Source: an uncultured Caulobacteraceae bacterium
GTDB lineage: Bacteria; Pseudomonadota; Alphaproteobacteria; Caulobacterales; Caulobacteraceae
Direction of reading: 5' to 3'
Assembly: GCA_946480495.1 (NCBI GenBank)
Contig: CAMLKO010000089.1
Span: forward strand, 1-5,397
DNA length: 5,397 nt
In this document: piece after piece, positions 1-5,397 of the stretch
How positions within the stretch are numbered: position 1 is the stretch's first letter
How the letters are laid out: each line of letters opens with the position of its first letter
Notes under the pieces: generated by a model
Database searches by the model: none
Told to the model about the DNA's origin: nothing
What the model saw: only the letters and a program-made list of their open reading frames with translations
Program-made: the position numbers and the translations under genes

Positions 1-1080
1 ACCTACTGGCCGAAGCTCTGCCTGATCCAGGTGGCCTCGCCGGAGGACGGCGCCTGCATCGATCCGATGGCCGACGACATCGATCTGACGCCCCTGCTCG
101 ACATCCTGCGCGATCCGAAGGTGCAGAAGGTCTTCCACGCCGCCCGCCAGGACGTGGAAATCTTCAACAACCTGGGCGCGATGCCCGTGCCGCTGTTCGA
201 CACCCAGATCGCCGGGATGGCGGCAGGGTTCGGCGAGCAGATCGCCTACGACGCGCTGGTCCGCCAGATGCTGAAGCTCGACATCGACAAGAGCAGTCGG
301 TTCACGGATTGGGCGCGGCGCCCGCTCAGCGAAGCGCAGCTGTCCTACGCGCTGGCCGACGTGACCCACCTGGCCAAGCTCTACCCGATGCTGCGCTCGC
401 GGCTGGAGAAGGCCGGACGCCTGCTCTGGGTCGAGGAGGAGATGGCCGCGCTGACCGATCCGGCCCTCTACGACGTCGATCCCGAGAATTCCTGGAAGCG
501 GCTGAAGCCGCGCAAGCACACGGCCAAGTATCTCGCCGTCTTCAAGGCCGTCGCCGCCTGGCGCGAACGGACCGCCCAACTGCGCGACCAGCCGCGCGGG
601 CGCATCCTGAAGGACGAAGCCATCGACGAGTTGGCCGCCCAGGCGCCCACCGATGCGGCGGCGCTCGACCGCCTGCGGGGCGTGCCGAAGGGCTTCTCCG
701 GCTCCAAGTTCGGCCCCGACCTGCTGGCCGCCATCCGCGAGGCGCTCAGGGACCCCGAAGGTTATGCCCCGGTCATCGAGCGCAACGGAACCGCGCCCAA
801 CCAGGCCGCCGGCGCCATCGTCGAGCTGCTGAAGGTGCTGCTGAAGGCGCGTGCGGAAGACGCCGGCGTCGCCTCCAAGCTGATCGCCACCGTCTCCGAC
901 CTCGAAAAGATCGCCAACGACGACAACGCCGACGTCCAGGCCCTCCACGGCTGGCGCCGCGAAGCCTTCGGCGCCGATGCGCTCAAGCTAAAGCGTGGCG
1001 AGCTTGCGCTGGTCCTCGACGGCACCCGCGTGCGGGTGGTCGAGGTGCGGCGCGCCCCTCGCGCTACGACGCCAGCTTGA
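1..1080 (+). CDS. rnd: Ribonuclease D, 5'-truncated by the window edge
   Basis: This is a 3'-to-5' exoribonuclease of the DEDDy family, which in bacteria trims the 3' ends of tRNA precursors and other small stable RNAs in the cytoplasm. The reading frame is open from base 1 (TYWPKLCLIQVASPED), which matches the family just after exonuclease motif I (DTE), so the real start and motif I lie outside the window; the GTG at 31 is an internal valine. Motif II is VFHAARQDVEIF, with the metal-binding Asp at 151-153. Motif III is YALADVTHLAKLY, with the DEDDy Tyr at 346-348 and Asp at 358-360. An HRDC nucleic-acid-binding domain follows at about 541-760 (WRERTAQLRDQPRGRILKDE). The last third, to the TGA at 1078-1080, fits the second, HRDC-like C-terminal domain of RNase D. 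The gene converges on ppx and overlaps its 3' end by 17 bases. Identification is firm; only the missing N-terminus is uncertain. Confidence 0.95.
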   Translation, partial: TYWPKLCLIQVASPEDGACIDPMADDIDLTPLLDILRDPKVQKVFHAARQDVEIFNNLGAMPVPLFDTQIAGMAAGFGEQIAYDALVRQMLKLDIDKSSRFTDWARRPLSEAQLSYALADVTHLAKLYPMLRSRLEKAGRLLWVEEEMAALTDPALYDVDPENSWKRLKPRKHTAKYLAVFKAVAAWRERTAQLRDQPRGRILKDEAIDELAAQAPTDAAALDRLRGVPKGFSGSKFGPDLLAAIREALRDPEGYAPVIERNGTAPNQAAGAIVELLKVLLKARAEDAGVASKLIATVSDLEKIANDDNADVQALHGWRREAFGADALKLKRGELALVLDGTRVRVVEVRRAPRATTPA

Positions 1081-2566
1081 TCTCGAGGCTGGCGTTCAGG
1101 GCGCTCGCCACCGCCTGAGCCCGCCTGCAGGTCTGTTCGCCCAGCAGCATGTCGGCCCAGCGGGGCTCGGTGCTCAGCACGAACTTGCCGTCCTCCAGCG
1201 CGATCCGCGACCGCGCCAGCAGGCTGCTCGACCGCCCGGAGAGATCGCAGCCCAGCCGGATCGCCGCTCCTAACGCGCGGGCGCGGCGGCGCAGGAAGTC
1301 GGGGATGATGCGGGCGATGGTGCCGGCTTCCGGCAGGTCGTCGTGGGCGGTGTGGCGATGGAAGGCGGCGACGGCCAGGAAGCAGCGCTCCGCGTGCGTC
1401 TGACCGGCGATCGGCGCGCGCAGGACCTGCTCGAAGATCAGGGTCGCGCGGTGGTCCGGGTGCAGGGTCGCCCCCAGATCGGCCAGGCGGCAGGCGGCCG
1501 CGATCAGCACCTTGTCGCGGCTGCCGAACGCGGCGGGCAGGGTGGAGAAGACCGGCGCCAGCCAGCGCTCCAGCGCCGGGCCCAGACCCTCGTCGGTGGC
1601 GAAGCGTCCGCCCAGCGCCCGACAGCCGGCGACCAGCGGGTCCTGCGCCCGGATCTCCGGCTCCATGGCCTCATAGAGCAGCCCTTCGCGCAGCCCGTAG
1701 GCGGAGGTCAGGATGCGGCGCAGACCGAGCTGCCCCACCAGCGCCTCCAGCACCACGGCGGCGTAGGGCAGCGTCTCCGCCCGCTTGGACGACACCCCCG
1801 GAATGCCCGACAGCGAGCTTGGCGACAGGTGCGAGATCACCCGCGCCGCCGTCAGCGCCTCGCTGCGCGTCATCTCGTATTCGTGGACGATGCGCAGCGG
1901 ATAGTCGGCGATGCCCATGTGCAGCAGCGACAGATTGCGCCATGCGCCGCCGACGGCGTGGAAGGTCTCCGACTGGAAGCGGTCCGCCACCTCGGCGATC
2001 TCGGCCTCCACCTCCTTGCGCAGCTTGCGGGGATCGTCGCCTGGCCTAAACCCGACGCCGAACGGCCCCAGCGCCAGCGTCGCCGCATCGCCGGCCTCGC
2101 CGTCCTTCAGGCGCGTCAGTTCGAGGCTCGCGCCGCCCAGGTCGCCGACCACGCCCTCGCCATCCGGCGCGCCCGCCACGACGCCCAGCGCCGAATAGCG
2201 CGCCTCCTCTTCGCCCGTGAGGACGCGCAGGTTCAGCCCCGCCTCGTCCTTCACGCGCTGCACGAACTGCGCGCCGTCGTCGGCGTCGCGGACCGCCGCG
2301 GTCGCAACCGCGAACGCCTCGGCCGGGCCGACCGCATCCAGCACCGCCCGGAAGCGCCGCAGGGCCGCCAGCGCCGCCTCAGACCCTTCCAGCGACAGCT
2401 TGCCCGACGAGCCGAGGTCGCGCCCCAGCCCCGCCAGCACCTTCTCGTTGTAGGTCGTCCAGATCGCCCGGCCTTCCAGCCGGTAGAGCACCAGGCGCAC
2501 GGAGTTCGAGCCGACGTCGATGACGGCGGCGTCCGTCACGGGGCTGGAGCTAGCGCCTGGCGACAT
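1064..2566 (-). CDS. ppx: Exopolyphosphatase (Ppx/GppA family)
   Basis: This 500-residue protein of the Ppx/GppA branch of the actin-like ATPase superfamily should release terminal phosphate from polyphosphate in the cytoplasm; some members also hydrolyse pppGpp. The first phosphate loop is [14 protein letters not shown] (residues 15-28, Asp17). ATAAVRDA (88-95) and [13 protein letters not shown] (117-129) follow, and the family's catalytic Glu should lie in the E119-E121 cluster. The second phosphate loop is [10 protein letters not shown] (141-150). [14 protein letters not shown] (204-217) and the segment with [15 protein letters not shown] are typical of alphaproteobacterial Ppx. The C-terminal part is the helical, HD-like domain. 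Length is close to the roughly 510 residues of E. coli Ppx. The ATG at 2566 is the first suitable start, 16 codons before Asp17. It has no clear Shine-Dalgarno sequence and lies inside the end of ppk1, suggesting coupled translation. The stop is TAG at 1066-1064. A GppA-like role cannot be excluded, but adjacency to ppk1 favours exopolyphosphatase. Confidence 0.93.
   Translation of the reverse strand: MSPGASSSPVTDAAVIDVGSNSVRLVLYRLEGRAIWTTYNEKVLAGLGRDLGSSGKLSLEGSEAALAALRRFRAVLDAVGPAEAFAVATAAVRDADDGAQFVQRVKDEAGLNLRVLTGEEEARYSALGVVAGAPDGEGVVGDLGGASLELTRLKDGEAGDAATLALGPFGVGFRPGDDPRKLRKEVEAEIAEVADRFQSETFHAVGGAWRNLSLLHMGIADYPLRIVHEYEMTRSEALTAARVISHLSPSSLSGIPGVSSKRAETLPYAAVVLEALVGQLGLRRILTSAYGLREGLLYEAMEPEIRAQDPLVAGCRALGGRFATDEGLGPALERWLAPVFSTLPAAFGSRDKVLIAAACRLADLGATLHPDHRATLIFEQVLRAPIAGQTHAERCFLAVAAFHRHTAHDDLPEAGTIARIIPDFLRRRARALGAAIRLGCDLSGRSSSLLARSRIALEDGKFVLSTEPRWADMLLGEQTCRRAQAVASALNASLEIKLAS
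1069..1095. terminator. Hairpin at the rnd/ppx convergent junction, possible bidirectional terminator
   Basis: A perfect 8-base inverted repeat (ACGCCAGC at 1069-1076, GCTGGCGT at 1088-1095) encloses an 11-base loop. It includes the rnd stop codon and lies in the last codons of ppx. A further GCGCCC (1052-1057) can pair with GGGCGC (1099-1104) outside it. Neither strand has a T-run after the stem, so it is not a standard intrinsic terminator. It could aid Rho-dependent ending, protect 3' ends, or be a chance result of GC-rich coding sequence. Confidence 0.25.
2550..2566 (-). promoter_or_regulatory. 17-base ppk1/ppx overlap, likely translational coupling
   Basis: The ppx ATG (2566-2564) lies 17 bases inside the ppk1 reading frame, in a different frame, and the ppk1 TAG is at 2552-2550. 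The bases just before the ppx ATG are C/G-rich and show no AGGAG-like motif. ppx translation therefore probably depends on ribosomes arriving from ppk1. The overlap is seen directly; the coupling is inferred. Confidence 0.55.
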
Positions 2567-4730
2567 CGGCGAGCGCGCGGGGCAGGTCTTTCACATTCTG
2601 TCCGCGGCCGGACAGGCTCGGGTTGGTCATGAAGTATTCGTGCGCCGAGAACGCGCCCTTCGAATCCCACTGAGGATCGCGGGTGTAGCGGCCCTCGGCG
2701 TCCAGCGTCCAGCTCTGCGCCTCGTCCTTCAGCGCCGCCAGCATGATCTGGTCGAGCACCTGCTGGTGCACCGTCGGGTTCTCGATGGGGGTCAACGCTT
2801 CCACCCGCCGGTCGAGATTGCGCGGCATCCAGTCGGCCGAGGAGATGAACACCCGCGCCCGCGAGCTCGGCATCTCATGCCCCGCCGCGAAGGCGACGAT
2901 CCGCCCGTGTTCCAGGAAGCGGCCGACGATCGACTTCACCCGGATGTTCTCCGACAGGCCCTTGATGCCGGGACGCAGGCAGCAGATGCCGCGGATGACG
3001 AGGTCGATCTGCACGCCCGACTGGCTGGCGCGGTAGAGGCCGTCGATGATCTCCGGGTCGACCAGCGCATTCAGCTTGGCCCAGATGGCGGCCGGCAGGC
3101 CCGCCTTGGCGTTCTCGATCTCCTGGTCGATGAAGGCCAGGAGGTCCGACTTCATCGTCTCGGGCGAGAACGACAGCTTCTCCAGCCGCTCGGGCCGCGC
3201 ATAGCCGGTGATGAAGTTGAACAGCCGCGCCGAGTCCCGCCCCAGCGCCGGGTCGGTCGTGAACAGCGACAGGTCGGTGTAAATCTTGGCCGTCACCGGA
3301 TGGTAGTTGCCGGTGCCGAAGTGGCAGTAGGTGCGCAGCGTCTCGCCCTCGCGCCGCACCACCAGGCTGAGCTTGGCGTGGGTCTTGTATTCCACGAAGC
3401 CGAAGACGACGTGCACGCCCGCCCGCTCCAGGTCGCGCGCCCATTTCAGGTTCGCTTCCTCGTCGAAGCGCGCCTTGATCTCGACCAGCGCCGTGACGTT
3501 CTTGCCGTTCTCGGCCGCCTCGATCAGGGCGGCCACGATCGGGCTGTCCTGGCTGGTGCGATAGAGGGTCTGCTTGATCGCCAGCACGTTGGGATCGAGC
3601 GCGGCCTGGCGCAGGAACTGCACCACCACGTCGAAGCTCTCGAACGGGTGGTGGACGAGGATGTCCTTCTCCCGGATCGCCGCGAAACAGTCGCCGCCGT
3701 GGTCGCGGATGCGTTCGGGAAAGCGCGGCGAGAAGGCCGGGAATTTCAGGTCCTGCCGGTCCGACGGGATCAGCTCCGACAGCTGGGCGAGGCCCAGCTT
3801 GCCGTCGACGACGACCACGTCCTCGGGCGCCGCCTTCAGGCCCTCCAGGATGAACTCGCGCAGGTCGTTCGGCATGGAGGCCTCGACCTTCACCCGCACG
3901 ACCGATCCCAGACGCCGCCGCTTCAGCCGCGCCTCGAACTCGCGCACCAGGTCTTCGGCCTCTTCCTCGATTTCCACGTCGCTGTCGCGGATCAGCCGGA
4001 ACATGCCCAGCCCCTCGACCTCGCAGCCGGGGAACAGGTGGTCGAGGAAGAGGACGAGGAAGGATTCCAGCGCCAGGTAGCGCCGCTCATCCTTGCGGCC
4101 GTGGTTTTCGCCGGCCGTCAGCTCCCAGAACCGCTTCACCTGGGTGGGCACCGGGAGCAGGGCGTAGAGCGCCTTGCCGTCGGACTGGCGCCGCAGCTTC
4201 AGCGCCAGCGAGAAGCTGAGGTTCGGAATGAACGGAAACGGGTGCGCCGGGTCGATGGCCAGCGGGGTCAGCACCGGAAACAGCTTGTTGAGGAAGATGT
4301 CGCCCGCGCGGTCGAGGTCTTCGGTCCCCACGTCGCGCGCGCTGAGCAGCCGAAGCCCCTGCGTCCCCAGTTCGGTCCGCAGCTCGCGCCAGATGCGCTG
4401 CTGGTGGCTGATCAGCTCGGCGGTCGCCGCGTTCAGGCGCACCAGCTGTTCCTCGGGGGTGAGGCCGTCCTGGCTGACCACCCGCACGCCCTCGCGGACC
4501 TGGCCCTTCAGCCCGGCCACGCGGACCATGTAGAATTCGTCGAGGTTCGCCGCCGAGATCGACAGGAACCGCAGGCGCTCCAGCAGGGGATGACGCGGGT
4601 TCTCCGCCTCCTCCAGCACCCGCTCGTTGAACGACAGCCACGAGAGCTCGCGGTTGAAGAACCGCTCGGGCGAGGCCAGCAGCGCCTCGTCCAGCGTCAG
4701 CGGCTCTGAGGCGACGGCGGCCTCGGTCAT
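2550..4730 (-). CDS. ppk1: Polyphosphate kinase 1
   Basis: PPK1 reversibly transfers the gamma phosphate of ATP onto growing polyphosphate through a phosphohistidine intermediate. The 726-residue product is full length for the family (about 690-730). The N-terminal domain contains [19 protein letters not shown] (24-42) and [20 protein letters not shown] (58-77); Asn62 matches the ATP-contacting Asn45 of E. coli. The head domain includes [21 protein letters not shown] (154-174). The first phospholipase-D-like C domain has IKQTLYRTS (Arg391) and [15 protein letters not shown] (Arg421), expected magnesium/phosphate ligands, then KTHAKLSLV with His451, the predicted phosphorylated histidine (E. 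coli His435). [20 protein letters not shown] (470-489) follows. The second C domain contains [17 protein letters not shown] (580-596) and FLEHGRI with His608 (E. coli His592). The key residues keep a nearly constant offset from E. coli, so the enzyme looks intact. The start is ATG at 4730, overlapping the hdaA stop, with a GGAG 8 bases upstream; the stop is TAG at 2552-2550, inside ppx. Confidence 0.97.
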   Translation of the reverse strand: MTEAAVASEPLTLDEALLASPERFFNRELSWLSFNERVLEEAENPRHPLLERLRFLSISAANLDEFYMVRVAGLKGQVREGVRVVSQDGLTPEEQLVRLNAATAELISHQQRIWRELRTELGTQGLRLLSARDVGTEDLDRAGDIFLNKLFPVLTPLAIDPAHPFPFIPNLSFSLALKLRRQSDGKALYALLPVPTQVKRFWELTAGENHGRKDERRYLALESFLVLFLDHLFPGCEVEGLGMFRLIRDSDVEIEEEAEDLVREFEARLKRRRLGSVVRVKVEASMPNDLREFILEGLKAAPEDVVVVDGKLGLAQLSELIPSDRQDLKFPAFSPRFPERIRDHGGDCFAAIREKDILVHHPFESFDVVVQFLRQAALDPNVLAIKQTLYRTSQDSPIVAALIEAAENGKNVTALVEIKARFDEEANLKWARDLERAGVHVVFGFVEYKTHAKLSLVVRREGETLRTYCHFGTGNYHPVTAKIYTDLSLFTTDPALGRDSARLFNFITGYARPERLEKLSFSPETMKSDLLAFIDQEIENAKAGLPAAIWAKLNALVDPEIIDGLYRASQSGVQIDLVIRGICCLRPGIKGLSENIRVKSIVGRFLEHGRIVAFAAGHEMPSSRARVFISSADWMPRNLDRRVEALTPIENPTVHQQVLDQIMLAALKDEAQSWTLDAEGRYTRDPQWDSKGAFSAHEYFMTNPSLSGRGQNVKDLPRALADVARR
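4727..4730 (-). promoter_or_regulatory. ATGA stop/start overlap coupling hdaA and ppk1
   Basis: Read on the minus strand these four bases are ATGA: ATG (4730-4728) starts ppk1 and TGA (4729-4727) ends hdaA. This arrangement is a classic signature of translational coupling between neighbouring genes on one mRNA. Confidence 0.75.
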
Positions 4731-5395
4731 TCGAACAGCTCCAGCGTTCCGTCGGCCTCCAGGACCTCCCGGGCGAGCACGCGGCTGATCGCGCGTTGCT
4801 GCTCGTCGGCGGCCTTGTCGAGCCGCCGCACGATGGCTTCGGCGGCGGGGACGGATCGCTCAATACGACGGATTAGATACGGATATATGTCATCCGTCGG
4901 CTTGATATTCCGCTGGCGGAAGAACTTCTCCAGCACCTGGTGCAGCAGCTGGTCGTCCGGCGCGCCGAGCTGGGCGACCGTCAGCGCATTCAGCCGCGAG
5001 CGCAGGTCGGGCAGCGCGGTCTTCCACTGCGCCGGCAGCTTGCGCGCGGTCAGCAGCAGGCCGCCGCCCTTCAGCCCCGCCATGTTGAACAGGTGGAACA
5101 GCGCCTCGTCGTCGATCAGCGCCCGGTCGACGTCCTCGACCAGCACCGGCCGGCCTTCCAGCGACGACAGCCTGGTGTGCGGATCGAAGGTCACCGCGCC
5201 GGCGGAATGCGCCCAGGCCAGCGCCAGGTGCGTCTTGCCCGACCCCTTGGGCCCGACCAGCGCCAGCGCGCCGCCCGGCCAGTCGGGCCAGGCGTCGACC
5301 GTCCTCACCGCCGGCTCGTTGGTCGGCGAGAGCACAAACTCCTGACGCGTGTGCGCCGCCGCTCTCTTGAGCTTCAATCTTAGCTGGCGGGCCAA
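4727..5395 (-). CDS. hdaA: HdaA, DnaA-related AAA+ ATPase for regulatory inactivation of DnaA
   Basis: HdaA (Hda in E. coli) binds the DNA polymerase sliding clamp and stimulates hydrolysis of DnaA-bound ATP, preventing over-initiation of replication. Numbered from the start chosen here, the 222-residue protein has a clamp-binding-like QLRLKL at 4-9, Walker [10 protein letters not shown] at 48-56 (Lys54), Walker B VLVEDVD at 84-90, sensor I-like LLLTAR at 113-118, and DLRSRL at 130-135, whose Arg134 is the expected arginine finger. A sensor II-like segment [13 protein letters not shown] spans 181-193. There is no DnaA domain IV, which separates it from DnaA itself. The start is tentatively TTG at 5395, since it puts the clamp motif at the extreme N-terminus as in known Hda proteins. 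The frame stays open to the window edge, so an upstream ATG is possible and the gene may be slightly truncated. The stop TGA (4729-4727) overlaps the ppk1 start. Codons around residues 163-180 are unusually AT-rich for this window. Confidence 0.9.
   Translation of the reverse strand: MARQLRLKLKRAAAHTRQEFVLSPTNEPAVRTVDAWPDWPGGALALVGPKGSGKTHLALAWAHSAGAVTFDPHTRLSSLEGRPVLVEDVDRALIDDEALFHLFNMAGLKGGGLLLTARKLPAQWKTALPDLRSRLNALTVAQLGAPDDQLLHQVLEKFFRQRNIKPTDDIYPYLIRRIERSVPAAEAIVRRLDKAADEQQRAISRVLAREVLEADGTLELFE
4739..4742 (-). promoter_or_regulatory. Shine-Dalgarno sequence for ppk1 inside the end of hdaA
   Basis: On the minus strand a GGAG tetramer lies 8 bases before the ppk1 ATG at 4730, within the last codons of hdaA (Leu-Glu-Leu-Phe-Glu-stop). 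Together with the ATGA overlap it supports the chosen ppk1 start. It suggests that ribosomes finishing hdaA can restart, or new ones load, directly on ppk1. The motif is seen directly; its use is inferred. Confidence 0.6.
4850..4899. repeat. Cluster of ACGGAT hexamers with an 8-base inverted repeat inside hdaA
   Basis: ACGGAT occurs at 4851-4856, 4868-4873 and 4879-4884, and its complement ATCCGT at 4892-4897. The second and fourth copies sit within a perfect 8-base inverted repeat: CGACGGAT at 4866-4873 and ATCCGTCG at 4892-4899, around an 18-base AT-rich centre. The region encodes HdaA residues of about 167-182. It could be an operator, an mRNA hairpin or chance. I see no convincing promoter or DnaA box in it. 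Confidence 0.35.
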
Positions 5396-5397
5396 GC

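Noticed and set aside
309..1118. A 269-codon plus-strand frame overlapping rnd
   Set aside because: It is a shifted-frame reading of rnd. The protein is Arg/Ala/Gly-rich without motifs, while the rnd frame carries the exonuclease motifs and HRDC domain.
1343..2632. A 429-codon open frame on the plus strand, antisense to ppx
   Set aside because: It has the same low-complexity, Arg/Gln-rich composition and no family resemblance. The minus-strand Ppx with all its motifs explains the region.
2520..4709. A 729-codon open frame on the plus strand, antisense to ppk1
   Set aside because: Its translation is rich in Arg, Gln, His and Leu with no recognisable domain, and it mirrors a clearly intact PPK1. 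Long antisense open frames are expected where third codon positions are nearly all G or C.
4087..4863. A 258-codon minus-strand frame spanning the hdaA/ppk1 junction
   Set aside because: It is an out-of-frame shadow of two well-supported genes, composed mostly of Arg, Gly, Ala and Pro.
4861..4910. Possible sigma-70 type promoter for ppk1 in the AT-rich part of hdaA
   Set aside because: The minus strand has an ATGACA resembling a -35 box, but I found no acceptable -10 element at 16-18 bases. The composition anomaly is reported instead, without a promoter call.
4861..4910. DnaA boxes that could make hdaA self-regulating
   Set aside because: No match to TTATCCACA or a close variant is visible on either strand in this AT-rich stretch.
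1..5397. Mobile element, CRISPR array, tRNA/rRNA or riboswitch
   Set aside because: Four conserved housekeeping genes account for nearly every base. I saw no transposase, no regularly spaced repeats and no RNA gene signatures.

Overview
The window is a gene-dense, GC-rich stretch of bacterial chromosome. Four protein genes fill it with essentially no intergenic DNA. The gene content and protein style point to an alphaproteobacterium of the Caulobacterales (Caulobacter, Brevundimonas or Phenylobacterium type). The main clues are an HdaA-type DnaA-related ATPase directly upstream of polyphosphate kinase and exopolyphosphatase, an RNase D with an alphaproteobacterial sequence, and strong G/C bias at third codon positions. 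The family assignment is inferred from remembered gene order and sequence style, not from a search.

Layout: (1) Positions 1-1080, plus strand, hold the 3' part of rnd (ribonuclease D). Its start and first catalytic motif lie left of the window. (2) Positions 5395 down to 1064, minus strand, hold a compact three-gene cluster transcribed right to left: hdaA, ppk1, ppx. hdaA and ppk1 share a 4-base ATGA stop/start overlap. ppk1 and ppx overlap by 17 bases. (3) rnd and ppx converge and overlap tail to tail by 17 bases, so no separate terminator region exists between them. A short GC-rich hairpin lies at this junction.

Function: HdaA is expected to promote hydrolysis of DnaA-bound ATP together with the DNA polymerase sliding clamp, limiting replication initiation. 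PPK1 makes polyphosphate from ATP, and Ppx degrades it. The overlaps suggest one mRNA with coupled translation, placing a replication-control factor and the polyphosphate cycle under shared expression. RNase D trims the 3' ends of tRNA and other stable RNA and belongs to a separate transcript.

Nothing here is clearly a novel system: no mobile element, CRISPR array, RNA gene or unfamiliar protein family is visible. The points most worth a second look are an AT-rich, rare-codon island with repeated ACGGAT hexamers inside hdaA, the fully overlapping operon architecture, the hairpin at the convergent junction, and the likely TTG start of hdaA.
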